64,000 nt of DNA from Brevibacterium epidermidis NBRC 14811 (GTDB taxonomy: Bacteria > Actinomycetota > Actinomycetes > Actinomycetales > Brevibacteriaceae), in NCBI RefSeq assembly GCF_001570805.1, contig NZ_BCSJ01000003.1:62001-126000 (forward strand). The letters are read 5' to 3'. This document shows, piece by piece, positions 9,124-18,138 of this stretch. The position numbers were made by a program, and so were the translations under genes. The notes beneath the pieces were generated by a model. It did no database searches and had not been told where the DNA came from. It saw only the letters and a program-made list of their open reading frames with translations. The first letter of the stretch is position 1; each line of letters starts with the position of its first letter.

Positions 9124-9294
9124 ATGAACGATTCCACCCACATCGCCCACGTCCCCGACTCCGGTTCACCGCAGTCCCCCGTCGGCGGCGCCTACAAGGC
9201 CATCGGCTCGACGCTGACCGTCGTCGTGGTCGGCGGCCTCCTCTGGGGCCTGTCCCTGACCGTGGTCAAAGCCGTCGCGATCTTCACCGGCTGA
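9124..9294 (+). CDS. MFS transporter small subunit (single-helix protein)
   Basis: A 56-residue protein with a hydrophilic N-terminus rich in Ser and Pro and one membrane helix (about residues 31-54, TLTVVVVGGLLWGLSLTVVK). A strong AAGGAAGG site stands eight bases before the ATG, and the gene begins 15 bp after the OFA transporter, so it is surely translated with it. Small single-helix proteins are often found directly after OFA-type MFS genes; I recall them being annotated as MFS small subunits, but I cannot search here. A hairpin at 9305-9328 closes the unit. Confidence 0.7.
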   Translation: MNDSTHIAHVPDSGSPQSPVGGAYKAIGSTLTVVVVGGLLWGLSLTVVKAVAIFTG

Positions 9295-9304
9295 CACCCT
9301 CGCC

Positions 9305-9328
9305 GAGGCGGCCCCCACCGGCCGTCTC
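9305..9328 (+). terminator. Hairpin after the OFA transporter unit
   Basis: GAGGCGGCC pairs with GGCCGTCTC (one G-T pair) across a six-base loop, 10 bp after the small subunit stop. There is no T run, so this is a weak or non-canonical terminator. Its left arm contains one copy of the recurrent CCGAGGCGG motif. Confidence 0.45.
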
Positions 9329-9445
9329 AGCTGACGACCGACGAAGTCGAAGCCTCGCTCCAGCTGCGCCACAGCCTGGCCACAGCGTCCAGGTGCTGAA
9401 TAGGAGTCATCACGCACTCCGAAACAGCAGAGAAAGGCACAGCCC

Positions 9446-10786
9446 ATGAGCACCAACCCCCGACGTCGTCTGGCTGCGGCGGTCACTGCCGCCGCAGCCG
9501 CACTGGCCCTGACCGTCGGCACGGCCGCGGGACTGCCAGCCGCCGCGGCGTCCCACACCGCCACGGTTGCAGCCACCCAATCCGCCGTTCCTTTCACTGG
9601 GCAGCCTGCCAACCCTGGACAGGCCACTGACCCCGGACAGGGCGGCGGGCAGTCGTCCGGTCTCGGCCAGGGCAATGGCGGTTCCACCGGCACCACTCCG
9701 GGCAACGGCACCACACCCGGCGGGAACTCGCAGTCGCCGAACACCGGCCAGGGTTCCAACGGCTCGAGTCAGCAGGAGGCCTCCCCAGCCAGTGCTGAGG
9801 AATCCACGGGAGTCGTCCTCATCGACACCGAACTCGGCTATGAGAACGCCGAGGCGGCCGGCACCGGCATCGTTCTGAGCAAGGACGGACTGGTGCTGAC
9901 CAACAACCACGTCATCGCCGATTCGACGAAGATCGCCGTCACCGTGGCCACGACCGGCAAGACCTACGAGGCCTCCGTCGTCGGCTCCGATTCGACGAAG
10001 GACGTTGCAGTGCTCCGACTCAAGGACGCTTCGAACCTGCAGCCGGCCACCATCGATGAGGACTCCGTCGACGTCGGAGACGATGTCACTGCCGTCGGCA
10101 ATTCCGAGGGACAGGGACAGCTGCAGGCCGCCGACGGCACGGTCACCGACCTCGGCGCGTCCGTCACCACAACTGCTCAGGGAACCGAGGATTCGGAGAC
10201 TCTGGGAGACATGATCGAGGTCCAGGCCGATATCGTCTCCGGCGATTCGGGCGGCGCACTGCTCGATGACCAAGGCGAAGTCGTGGGCATGAACACGGCC
10301 GCCTCCTCCGGCGCCCCCGTCGTCACCGGCTTTGCCATCCCCATCGAGACGGCGCTGACGACCGCCGAATCGATCATCGACGGACAGCAGACGAGCACGA
10401 ACACGATCGGCTATCCGGCGTTCCTCGGCATCGGCGTCCAACAGGACTCGCAGTCGACCCAGTCGGGCCAGGGCAGCCAGTCGATCCAGCTGGGAGACGG
10501 CAACTCGAACAGCCAGTCGGGACAGTCAGGCCAGTCCGGCTCAACGTCGCAGACCGCGGGTGCGGTCGTCGCCGGTGTCTATGAGGACACCCCCGCCGCC
10601 GAGGCGGGACTGACCGCCGGAGACACGATCACACAGATCGGCTCGACGCAGATCACCGACGGCACGGCTCTCTCCTCCGCCATCGCCGAGCACAAGCCTG
10701 GTGACACGGTGTCGATGAGTTGGACGGACGCCGACGGTCAGTCCCACACCGCCGAGGTGACTCTCACCGAAGGCCCTGCAGCCTGA
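9446..10786 (+). CDS. HtrA/DegP-like secreted serine protease with PDZ domain
   Basis: A 446-residue protein. A signal peptide (about residues 1-36) is followed by a Gly/Gln/Pro-rich spacer to about 118. The trypsin-like domain has the triad H155 (TNNHVIAD), D186 (KDVAVLRL) and S268 (SGDSGG), and a C-terminal PDZ domain begins near residue 375 (GAVVAGVYEDTPAAEAGL). A second Ser/Gln/Gly-rich linker (about 333-372) joins protease and PDZ. Such proteases degrade damaged proteins outside the membrane. It is not lipid-anchored and shows no C-terminal wall signal, so secretion or loose surface association is expected. The next gene starts 45 bp downstream. Confidence 0.9.
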   Translation: MSTNPRRRLAAAVTAAAAALALTVGTAAGLPAAAASHTATVAATQSAVPFTGQPANPGQATDPGQGGGQSSGLGQGNGGSTGTTPGNGTTPGGNSQSPNTGQGSNGSSQQEASPASAEESTGVVLIDTELGYENAEAAGTGIVLSKDGLVLTNNHVIADSTKIAVTVATTGKTYEASVVGSDSTKDVAVLRLKDASNLQPATIDEDSVDVGDDVTAVGNSEGQGQLQAADGTVTDLGASVTTTAQGTEDSETLGDMIEVQADIVSGDSGGALLDDQGEVVGMNTAASSGAPVVTGFAIPIETALTTAESIIDGQQTSTNTIGYPAFLGIGVQQDSQSTQSGQGSQSIQLGDGNSNSQSGQSGQSGSTSQTAGAVVAGVYEDTPAAEAGLTAGDTITQIGSTQITDGTALSSAIAEHKPGDTVSMSWTDADGQSHTAEVTLTEGPAA

Positions 10787-10831
10787 CGGGGAGATTGCCC
10801 AACCACCCCGGGCGAGACGTAAGATCGGGCC

Positions 10832-11584
10832 ATGTCCGGACACGAAGACGCCTCGCCCGCGGAGTGGTCGCCCCGCACCCGGCAGAACCGGGGGCGCCTC
10901 GACTGGCCGACGATCCTGCGCAATATCGCCCTCGCTCTCGCCCTGTTGGCCGGAGTGTGGGCGGTCTTCAATGTCCGCCTGCCCTCGGTCGACGTGCTGC
11001 AGGCCGATATCGCGGCCGCCGGGTTCTGGGGCTTCGCCGTCTTCGTCCTCATCTACATGGGCGTCGCCGCCACCCCGATCCCCGTAACGATCATGGCCAC
11101 GGCCGGAGGACTCATCTACGGACTGCCGTTCGGCACCATCCTGTCGATGGTCGGAGTCGTCGGGGGCTGCTGGATCGGCTACTGGATCGCCCGAGCACTC
11201 GGCCGGGACACGGTCCTGCGACTGCTCGGATCCCATGCCGAGACGATCGAATCCAAACTCACCGACGGCGGCTTCTACGCGGTGTGCGCCCTGCGCCTCA
11301 TGCCCGGGTTCCCGTACTGGCCGGTCAACTACGGCAGCGGAGCACTGGGAATCGACAACCGCACTTTCCTCAGCGCCACTGTCATCTCGTCCCTGCCGGG
11401 CCAGCTCTCACTCGTGGCCGTCGGCGCCTTCATCGGTGAGCCGAACGTCCTCAACGGCATCGCCGTGGGCATCTCCTGGGCCCTGGTCATCGCGCTCACG
11501 ATCATCACGATGCGGCGGTGGAAGTCCGCACGCGATTCGGAGAGCTCGAAGAACGGGACGACCGAAGTCCCCGACGACGACTGA
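10832..11584 (+). CDS. TVP38/TMEM64 (VTT domain) membrane protein
   Basis: A 250-residue integral membrane protein with about five or six helices. The VTT/SNARE-associated signature is present as ATPIPVTIMATAGGLIYG near residue 90 and as the R-MPGFPYWPVNYGSG motif near residue 160. Family members are thought to move or scramble lipids (DedA/VTT fold). The C-terminus is charged and cytoplasmic. It is separated by only nine bases from the convergent paaG stop. No link to the paa genes is implied. Confidence 0.85.
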   Translation: MSGHEDASPAEWSPRTRQNRGRLDWPTILRNIALALALLAGVWAVFNVRLPSVDVLQADIAAAGFWGFAVFVLIYMGVAATPIPVTIMATAGGLIYGLPFGTILSMVGVVGGCWIGYWIARALGRDTVLRLLGSHAETIESKLTDGGFYAVCALRLMPGFPYWPVNYGSGALGIDNRTFLSATVISSLPGQLSLVAVGAFIGEPNVLNGIAVGISWALVIALTIITMRRWKSARDSESSKNGTTEVPDDD

Positions 11585-11593
11585 ACGAGAGGC

Positions 11594-12370
11594 TCAGCCG
11601 AAGTTCGGCTTGCGGCGCTCCTGGAATGCTCTGAACCCTTCGGCATAGTCCGGGGTATGACGCGCCGATTCCTGCAGGGCCGCCTCTTGGGCGAGTACCT
11701 CGGCGAGGTTCGGCTGTTCGTCGGCGAGCTTCTGCACGAAGCCCTTCTCCATTGCGAAGGCCTCGGCCGGCCCGGTGACGATCTTCTCGAGCTTCGATTC
11801 GACGAAGTCGGACAGTTCCGCAGCTGGGACCGCACGGGAGACGATCCCCGTGGCGGCCGCCTCGGCGCCGGTCAGGAAATCACCGGTGACGATGAGGTCC
11901 ATCGTCCGGTGATAGCCGACCCGGTCCAGGAACACGTGGTGGGCGCCCGAATCGAGCATCGCGCCGATCGCGGCGAACGGGGACCCGAACTTCGCATCAT
12001 CGGCGGCGAAGATGATGTCCGCGGCCGCGGCGACCCCGTACCCGAGCCCAAGCGCGGCCCCCTGGATCTGCGCAATCACCGGGATCGGCAGCGCCCGGAT
12101 AGCCTGGAACACGGGAGCGAAGATATCGGCGAGGAACGCATGCGCGTCATCGGTCTCGACGTCGACGTTCGCAATATCGCGACCGGAGCAGAAGACCTTG
12201 CCCTCCCCACGGATGAGGAGCACGCGCACGTTGGGGACCGCCTCGGCGACCTTGGCCACGGCGGCGGCGATATCGCGGAGGTTGTCCGCGTCGAGGGCGT
12301 TGCGCGACTCGGGTCCGTCGAGGATGATCTCGGCGATCGGGCCGCGGTTCTTCAGCTGGATCTCGGTCAT
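11594..12370 (-). CDS. paaG: Enoyl-CoA hydratase/isomerase family, probable PaaG (1,2-epoxyphenylacetyl-CoA isomerase)
   Basis: A 258-residue crotonase-fold protein at the promoter-distal end of the paa operon. The two glutamates of true hydratases are absent: the first position reads LGLGYGVAAAAD and the second GSPFAAIG. An aspartate follows in AMLDSGAHH, as in PaaG, where one Asp drives isomerisation of the ring epoxide to oxepin-CoA. I therefore favour PaaG over PaaF; this is inference from motifs. The start at 12370 has AAGGAGC upstream. It follows paaH by 34 bp. Confidence 0.75.
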   Translation of the reverse strand: MTEIQLKNRGPIAEIILDGPESRNALDADNLRDIAAAVAKVAEAVPNVRVLLIRGEGKVFCSGRDIANVDVETDDAHAFLADIFAPVFQAIRALPIPVIAQIQGAALGLGYGVAAAADIIFAADDAKFGSPFAAIGAMLDSGAHHVFLDRVGYHRTMDLIVTGDFLTGAEAAATGIVSRAVPAAELSDFVESKLEKIVTGPAEAFAMEKGFVQKLADEQPNLAEVLAQEAALQESARHTPDYAEGFRAFQERRKPNFG

Positions 12371-12404
12371 AGATGCTCCTTTGCGTGTCCTTGCAGTGGC
12401 GGTG

Positions 12405-13262
12405 TCACCAGGTGTAGAAACCCTGCCCGGTCTTGCGGCCGAGTTCACCCGCGGCGACCTTGTCCTTGAGTATCTGCGGGGGTGCGAACCGCTCGCCGAT
12501 CTCGGCGGCGAGGTGCTCGGCGATGCCGAGGCGCACGTCGAGGCCGACGATGTCCGTCGTCTTCAGCGGGCCGGCCGGGTGGCGGTAGCCCAGGGTCATG
12601 GCACGGTCGATGTCCTCGGCGCTGGCGACGCCGTCCTCGACCATCCGCATTGCTTCGAGAGCGAGAGCCACGCCGAGGCGGGAGGACGCGAATCCTGGTG
12701 AGTCCTTCACCGTGATGGCCGTCTTCCCCAGTCCCGTCACCCATTCCTTGGCAACGTCGACGAGCTTGGGATCGGTGTGGGTGCCAACGACGACCTCGAC
12801 GAGTTCGGACACAGGCACCGGGTTGAAGAAATGCAGTCCGATGAGCGCCTGCGGTCGCGGCAGAGCCGCAGCGAGTTCGTCGATCGACAGTGCCGAGGTG
12901 TTCGTGCCGATGGAGGCTGCCGGAGCATGCTTCGCGATGGTCGCGAGCACCTCCTGCTTGAGTTCGACGATCTCCGGCACGGCTTCGACGACGAGGAGGG
13001 CCTCGTCGAGCAGGGTGGGGTCACGGTCGACGACGACGGTTCCGGGCACCTCGATGCTCTTGGACTGCGACTTCTCGATCGACGCGTCGATGCGCTCCCT
13101 GGCGGATGCCACGGTCTCATCGGTGTTCTCGATGACGATGACGCGGGCGCCGGCGGTGGCGAAGGCATGGGCGATTCCGGCACCCATCCGTCCGCCCCCG
13201 TACACGCCGACGACGTCGGGAACGCGGGCGCTGTTCGGGGTGCTTCTCGTGGTGTCGCTCAT
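12405..13262 (-). CDS. paaH: 3-hydroxyacyl-CoA dehydrogenase PaaH
   Basis: A 285-residue NAD-dependent 3-hydroxyacyl-CoA dehydrogenase. The Rossmann motif VYGGGRMGAGIAHAFA is at residues 18-33, and the catalytic His is in LIGLHFFNPVP. The C-terminal domain carries GYRHPAGPLKTTDIVGLDV. In this cluster it should oxidise 3-hydroxyadipyl-CoA to 3-oxoadipyl-CoA. Its ATG overlaps the paaF stop in an ATGA, so it is coupled to that gene. The length is normal for single-function HBDH proteins. Confidence 0.88.
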   Translation of the reverse strand: MSDTTRSTPNSARVPDVVGVYGGGRMGAGIAHAFATAGARVIVIENTDETVASARERIDASIEKSQSKSIEVPGTVVVDRDPTLLDEALLVVEAVPEIVELKQEVLATIAKHAPAASIGTNTSALSIDELAAALPRPQALIGLHFFNPVPVSELVEVVVGTHTDPKLVDVAKEWVTGLGKTAITVKDSPGFASSRLGVALALEAMRMVEDGVASAEDIDRAMTLGYRHPAGPLKTTDIVGLDVRLGIAEHLAAEIGERFAPPQILKDKVAAGELGRKTGQGFYTW

Positions 13263-14164
13263 GCGTTGTCGCCTTCTCCTCGGGTGCGCGTCTCTTGCTG
13301 TTGGTCGATCGCTTCGGTGGCCACGGCTTCGGCGCGTGCACGCTCGGCCGCTTCCTGTTCGGCGGCCTTCTTCGCCTTCTTCGCTTCGCGTTTGGACAGG
13401 AAAGCGTCCATGCGGGCGAACTTCTCTTCGGTTTCGAACAGCACGGCCTGAGCCACATTGTCGATGAGCGGATGCGCTTCACGCGGTGCGTGGAACGCCG
13501 ACTTGCTCAACCGCACGGCCAGGGGTGCGAAGCTCGCAATCCGATCGGCCAACGCCTGACCGGCCAGTTCGAGGTCCTCGGGGTCGACGACGTCATTGAG
13601 CAGACCAATCGCCTTGGCCTCATCGGCCTGCAGGGTCCGGCCGGCCAGCAGGATCTCCTTGGCGCGGGGTTCCCCGACGAGCTCGCGCAGACGCCAGGCG
13701 GCACCGGCCGCGGCGAGGATGCCCAGGCCGGTCTCCGGGTTGCCGATCTTCGTCGATGGGGTGCCGATGCGGAAGTCCGCGGCGAAGGCGAGTTCGGCTC
13801 CGCCGCCCAGCGCATATCCCTCGACGAGGGCGATGACGGGCATCGGCAGTTCCTGGATGCGGGAGAAGATCTTCGAGTTGATCCCGGCCAGGGCATCATC
13901 GCGGCGCCGGTTTCGCAGCTGCGAGATATCGGCCCCGGCAGCGAAGACTCCGGAGGTGCCGGTGAGGATCGCGACCTTCGGTTCGGCCTCGAGTTCGGCG
14001 CACACGGAATGGAGGGCATCAACCATCGTCTGATCGATGGCGTTGCGGACCTCGGGCCGGTTGAGCCGGATGATCGTCCGGTCCGGCAGGCGTTCGATGA
14101 GCAGCGGGGAGGCAGTATCGCTCATCCCGGCTGCACCACCGCCGTCTCCGGCGCCGGCGCTCAT
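13259..14164 (-). CDS. paaF: Enoyl-CoA hydratase, probable PaaF (2,3-dehydroadipyl-CoA hydratase), with Lys/Ala-rich C-terminal tail
   Basis: A crotonase-family protein of 301 residues. Both catalytic glutamates of hydratases are in place (GGGAELAFAAD and GNPETGLG), so this is the true hydratase of the pathway, in contrast to paaG. The start ATG at 14164 overlaps the paaJ stop in an ATGA and has GGAG upstream; a second Met 13 codons later would remove a Gly/Ala-rich leader. The last 45 or so residues (SKREAKKAKKAAEQEA and on) form a charged, probably helical tail that ordinary hydratases lack. The tail is in frame and intact, so it appears real. Confidence 0.8.
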   Translation of the reverse strand: MSAGAGDGGGAAGMSDTASPLLIERLPDRTIIRLNRPEVRNAIDQTMVDALHSVCAELEAEPKVAILTGTSGVFAAGADISQLRNRRRDDALAGINSKIFSRIQELPMPVIALVEGYALGGGAELAFAADFRIGTPSTKIGNPETGLGILAAAGAAWRLRELVGEPRAKEILLAGRTLQADEAKAIGLLNDVVDPEDLELAGQALADRIASFAPLAVRLSKSAFHAPREAHPLIDNVAQAVLFETEEKFARMDAFLSKREAKKAKKAAEQEAAERARAEAVATEAIDQQQETRTRGEGDNA

Positions 14165-15324
14165 ACGCGCTCCAGCAGCAGCGCCGATCCCTGACCGACG
14201 CCCACGCACATGGTCGCCAGTCCCTTCTTCGCATCGGCCTGTTCCAGACGGTTGAGCAGAGTCAGGGTGATGCGGGTGCCCGAGCAACCGAGCGGGTGGC
14301 CCAGCGCGATGGCTCCGCCGAAGGTGTTGACGGTCTCCGGGTCGAGTCCGAGTTCGCCCATGCAGGCCAGTGACTGGGAGGCGAAGGCTTCGTTGAGTTC
14401 GACGGCGTCGAGTTCGCCGACGCCCCAGCCGGTGCGCTCGAGCACCTTGCGGGTTGCGGGAATGGGTCCGACGCCCATGATCTCCGGTGACACACCGGCA
14501 TTGGCACCGGCGACGACGCGGGCACGCGGGCTGAGCCCGTGCTTGTTCGCATAGTCCTCGGACACGAGCACGACGACTGCGGCACCGTCGTTGAGCGACG
14601 AGGAGTTTCCTGCGGTGATGACTCCGCCGGGTCCGTGGATGGGGCGCAGCTTGCCGAGCTTCTCCAACGTCGAATCGCGCGGACCCTCATCTGCGGCGAC
14701 TTCGCCGATGGGCAGGATCTCCGGGTCGAAGCTGCCCGCCTTCTGCGCGGCGAGCGCCTTCTGATGCGACTGATAGGCGAATTCGTCGAGGGCCTCACGG
14801 CTCAGCTGCCACTTCTCGGCGACGCGTTCGGCCGTCTGCGGCATGGACAGGGTCGTGTCCTCACTGAAGGCGGGGTTCGTGAAACGCCAGCCGATGGAGG
14901 TGTCCCAGGTCCGGCCCGGCTTCGACCAGGCGCGCGAGGGCTTTTCGCTCACCCAGGGGGCGCGGGTCATCGATTCGACTCCGCCGGCCACGACCACATC
15001 GGCGTCTCCGGCGGCGATCATCGCGCGTGCCGTCGTGATCGCGGTCATTCCCGAGGCGCACAGGCGGTTGACGGTGAACCCGGGCACGGATTCGGGCAGG
15101 CCCGCGAGCAGCACGGCCATGCGGGCGATGTTGCGGTTGTCCTCGCCGGCCTGGTTGGCCGATCCGAGGATGACTTCGTCGATGTCCGAGGCGTCGATGC
15201 CGGAGCGTTCGACGACGGTCTTCAGCGTTGTGGCCACGAGGTCATCGGGCCGCTGATCAGCCAGGACACCTCCGTAGCGGCCGATGGGTGTGCGCAGTCC
15301 GTCGAGAATGAATGCTTCGGTCAT
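14161..15324 (-). CDS. paaJ: 3-oxoadipyl-CoA thiolase PaaJ
   Basis: A 387-residue thiolase. The nucleophilic Cys is C89 in NRLCASGM, the His of the second motif is in NEAFASQSLAC/NTFGGAIALGHP, and the CSGTR motif carries the second active Cys. In the paa pathway it cleaves 3-oxoadipyl-CoA to succinyl-CoA and acetyl-CoA and also acts on the earlier 3-oxo-5,6-dehydrosuberyl-CoA. It is separated from paaE by 139 bp and overlaps paaF by 4 bp, so it leads a coupled J-F-H set within the larger operon. Confidence 0.9.
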   Translation of the reverse strand: MTEAFILDGLRTPIGRYGGVLADQRPDDLVATTLKTVVERSGIDASDIDEVILGSANQAGEDNRNIARMAVLLAGLPESVPGFTVNRLCASGMTAITTARAMIAAGDADVVVAGGVESMTRAPWVSEKPSRAWSKPGRTWDTSIGWRFTNPAFSEDTTLSMPQTAERVAEKWQLSREALDEFAYQSHQKALAAQKAGSFDPEILPIGEVAADEGPRDSTLEKLGKLRPIHGPGGVITAGNSSSLNDGAAVVVLVSEDYANKHGLSPRARVVAGANAGVSPEIMGVGPIPATRKVLERTGWGVGELDAVELNEAFASQSLACMGELGLDPETVNTFGGAIALGHPLGCSGTRITLTLLNRLEQADAKKGLATMCVGVGQGSALLLERV

Positions 15325-15463
15325 GGGTCTCCTCGGTGAAGTGAAGTGGGCTCACGCCCGCGTAGTTGGGTCGGAGTCCCGGCCAGTGTACGGTTCGTCG
15401 GTGACCGGCCGGAAGACTCCGTGCCGGAGCGCCCCGATAGGGAACAGCTCTCGGCGGACAGGC

Positions 15464-16582
15464 TCAGGAGTCGAAGTCGACGACGACTTCGTCGCTGACG
15501 GGGAACGTCTGGCAGGTGAGGACGAAGTTCGCCTCGACCTCCGCGTCCTCGAGAGCGTAGTTGCGGACCATGTTGACCTCGCCGCCGCAGATCTTTGCAC
15601 GGCAGGTGCCGCAGACGCCGCCCTTGCAGGCGAACGGCAGATCGGACCGGGATTCCTGCGCGGAATCGAGGATGGTCTTGCCCTGCGACATCGCCGAGGT
15701 GGAGCGTTTGCCGTCGAGGATGACGGTGACATCGCTGGTCGCACCTTCGACGACCTTGTCCGCGTGGACGACTTCCGGTGGCGGTTCGTCGACGTAGAAG
15801 AGCTCGAAGTGGATCCGCTCCTTGGGCACGTCGAAGTCGGCGAGCACCTTGCGTGCGTCTTCAAGCATGCCGAAGGGACCGCACAGCCACACATGGTCCA
15901 TGCTGCCGATCGGGACGATCGCAGAGAACAGGTCCCGCAGCTTCTCCTCGTCGAGGCGACCGGAGAAGAGCTCGACATCGCGGGGTTCGCGGGAGAGCAC
16001 GTGAACGAGGTCGAGCTGCTGGTTGCGGGCGTCCTTGAGGTCGGCGAGCTCCTCGGCGAACATCACAGTGTTCGTATGCCGGTTGCCGTAGAGCAGAGTC
16101 ACCGAGGCTTCGGGGTTCGACAGCACGGTCGATGCGATGGAGAGCATCGGGGTGATTCCCGACCCCGCGGCGATGCACAGGTGTCTGCCACCGGCTGCGG
16201 CGTCGGCGCGGAAGCTGCCCGAGGGCGGCTGCACCTCGATCGTGTCGCCGGCTTTCACCTCGTTGACCAGCCACAGGGAGAAGAGCCCCTCGGGGACTTC
16301 GCGCACACCGATGCGCGGAGCGGTTCCGGCCGGGGCGCAGATCGAATAGGTGCGACGGTGCTCCTGGCCGTCGATGATGCGGCGCAGAGTCAGGGACTGT
16401 CCGGCCGCGAAGTCGAAGAGTTCGGTGTATTCGCTCGGCACGTCGAAGGTCACGGCGGCCGAATCCTCGGTGAGGTGGTCCACGGACTTCACGGTCAGCG
16501 GGTAGAAGGCCGACCGGGAGCGTCCGTCGGCGGGCTCGGTGGCGGGGGCCGCCTCGGCGGTCTGATCGATCAGATCGGTCAT
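15464..16582 (-). CDS. paaE: Phenylacetyl-CoA epoxidase reductase PaaE
   Basis: A 372-residue reductase with an FAD barrel (about 35-140, including RTYSICAPAG), an NAD(P)H domain (about 145-265, LCIAAGSGITPMLSI) and a C-terminal plant-type 2Fe-2S domain. The last has ACKGGVCGTCRAKICGGEV and a fourth Cys in VLTCQTFP. It passes electrons to the PaaABC oxygenase. The ATG at 16582 overlaps the last base of the paaD stop (TGATG), with AAGGAG upstream. The 139-bp gap to paaJ contains no other gene. Confidence 0.92.
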   Translation of the reverse strand: MTDLIDQTAEAAPATEPADGRSRSAFYPLTVKSVDHLTEDSAAVTFDVPSEYTELFDFAAGQSLTLRRIIDGQEHRRTYSICAPAGTAPRIGVREVPEGLFSLWLVNEVKAGDTIEVQPPSGSFRADAAAGGRHLCIAAGSGITPMLSIASTVLSNPEASVTLLYGNRHTNTVMFAEELADLKDARNQQLDLVHVLSREPRDVELFSGRLDEEKLRDLFSAIVPIGSMDHVWLCGPFGMLEDARKVLADFDVPKERIHFELFYVDEPPPEVVHADKVVEGATSDVTVILDGKRSTSAMSQGKTILDSAQESRSDLPFACKGGVCGTCRAKICGGEVNMVRNYALEDAEVEANFVLTCQTFPVSDEVVVDFDS

Positions 16583-17148
16583 CAGATCTCCTTCACATGG
16601 TCGAACGGTTCGAGGCAGACGTTGCACTGGTACATGGCCTTGCACGCGGTCGCGCCGAACTCGGAGGACAGCCGGACGTCGTCGGATCCGCACAGCACGC
16701 AGGTTACGGCGCGGCGGGTGGGCATGAGCGTCAGCGCCACCGGGCCGGAGTTGCGCGGTGCGGCTCCGGGTGGGGAGATTCCGGCGTCCTTGAGTGCCTT
16801 CTTCCCGCGTTCGGTGATCCAGTCGCTCGTCCAGGCAGGTGTCAGGGACACGCGCACCTCGGCGTCGGGGAATCCGGCGAGGAGGAGTTCACGCTGCAGG
16901 TCATCGCGCATCGTCGCCATCGCAGGGCAGCCCGAATAGGTCGGGGTGATGACGGTGACGACGTGTCCGTTCTCGATCGCGACGTCGCGCAGCACACCGA
17001 GGTCGAGGAGGGTGAGCATCGGCATCTCGGGGTCGGTCACGCGTTCGGCGGCGGCCCAGGCACGGTCGATCGCCTCGGCGTCGGTGATATCTGCTGGGCG
17101 GGTGCCGGTGCGGGTGTCGGTCGGGAAAGTCTCGAGCATGGCGGTCAC
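16582..17148 (-). CDS. paaD: PaaD, Fe-S maturation-type protein of the phenylacetyl-CoA epoxidase
   Basis: A 188-residue protein. An N-terminal MIP18/DUF59 domain carries TYSGCPAMATM with the characteristic Cys near residue 80. The C-terminal extension has four cysteines in CVLCG and CNVC, a likely metal site. PaaD is needed for an active epoxidase and is thought to assist cofactor assembly. The start is GTG 17148, which overlaps the paaC stop as GTGA and has GGAGG seven bases upstream; an ATG three codons later is the alternative. Confidence 0.9.
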   Translation of the reverse strand: MTAMLETFPTDTRTGTRPADITDAEAIDRAWAAAERVTDPEMPMLTLLDLGVLRDVAIENGHVVTVITPTYSGCPAMATMRDDLQRELLLAGFPDAEVRVSLTPAWTSDWITERGKKALKDAGISPPGAAPRNSGPVALTLMPTRRAVTCVLCGSDDVRLSSEFGATACKAMYQCNVCLEPFDHVKEI

Positions 17149-18125
17149 CACTGCCCCTCCGGATGCTCCCGGGCGACGACCTGCATCTCGGCGAGCAGCT
17201 TCGACAGGGCTTCGGTGTGGAGTCCGTCGCGGCCCTTGCCGCCGTGGACACCGACTCCGGCCAGACCGCCGCGTTCGGGGCGGTCGATTCCGGCTGCGGC
17301 GAACACCTGGTCGAGGATCACGGAGGCTTCGTCGGCGACCGTCGCGGGGTCGACACCGATTCCGGCCTCGGCCACGGAGGCTTCGACCGAGTGGGTCTCG
17401 AAGAGTTCGGACCACAGCGGCCACAGGCCGTTCAGCGCCGTGACCAGGCGGGACTTCGACTCTTCGGTGCCGCGGGCCAGGGTGACGACCCAGCGTCCGG
17501 CGAAGTCGCGGTGGTAGGACATCTCCTTGACGCCCTTGGCTGCGATGGCCGCGAGCACGGTGTCGCGGCTGTCGACGAGTCGTTCGAAGATCGACAGGCG
17601 CCAGGTGGAATAGATGAGGATCTTCGCGACCGCCTCGGCGAAGTCGCCGTTGGGCACCTCGGCCAGGCGGACGTTGCGGAAGCCCAGGTCGTTGCGGAAG
17701 AACGCGAGCCGGTCCTCATCGGGCACCGGCGAGCCCTCTGGAAGATCGGGCACGAGCTCCGGATCGGCGGCTGCGGAGCGGGCGAGCAGGAGACGCGCCT
17801 GACCAAGGAGGTCGAGAGCGATGTTCGCCAGCGCGATGTCCTCTTCGAGGTCCGGGGCATTCGAGCACCATTCGGAGATGCGCTGGCTGAAGACGAGCGC
17901 GTCATCGCCGAGCATCAGGCAGTATGCGCCGAGGTCCTTGGCATCGACACCGTCGGGAACGGTCGTGTCGACACCGGCCAGGGGGTCTTCGAAGTCCGTG
18001 CCGAAGGCCCAGTTCGCGTCATTGACGAGCAGTCCGGAGTACGCGTTGTCGTGCGTATCGTGATCGACGTTCGTGCCGGCCTCGTCGTGTTCGACGTGGA
18101 CGGTGGGTTCGTTGTTCGCAGTCAT
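17145..18125 (-). CDS. paaC: Phenylacetyl-CoA epoxidase subunit PaaC
   Basis: A 326-residue ferritin-like structural partner of PaaA. The family core starts near residue 60 (GAYCLMLGDDALVFSQRISEW) with ANIALDLLGQARLLL and EMSYHRDFAGRWV further on. The N-terminal 50 residues are an acidic, His-rich extension, longer than in the E. coli protein. PaaC holds the PaaA subunit but lacks its catalytic diiron site. The ATG at 18125 has GAAGGGGC upstream and sits 13 bp from paaB. Confidence 0.92.
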   Translation of the reverse strand: MTANNEPTVHVEHDEAGTNVDHDTHDNAYSGLLVNDANWAFGTDFEDPLAGVDTTVPDGVDAKDLGAYCLMLGDDALVFSQRISEWCSNAPDLEEDIALANIALDLLGQARLLLARSAAADPELVPDLPEGSPVPDEDRLAFFRNDLGFRNVRLAEVPNGDFAEAVAKILIYSTWRLSIFERLVDSRDTVLAAIAAKGVKEMSYHRDFAGRWVVTLARGTEESKSRLVTALNGLWPLWSELFETHSVEASVAEAGIGVDPATVADEASVILDQVFAAAGIDRPERGGLAGVGVHGGKGRDGLHTEALSKLLAEMQVVAREHPEGQW

Positions 18126-18138
18126 TGTTCGCCCCTTC

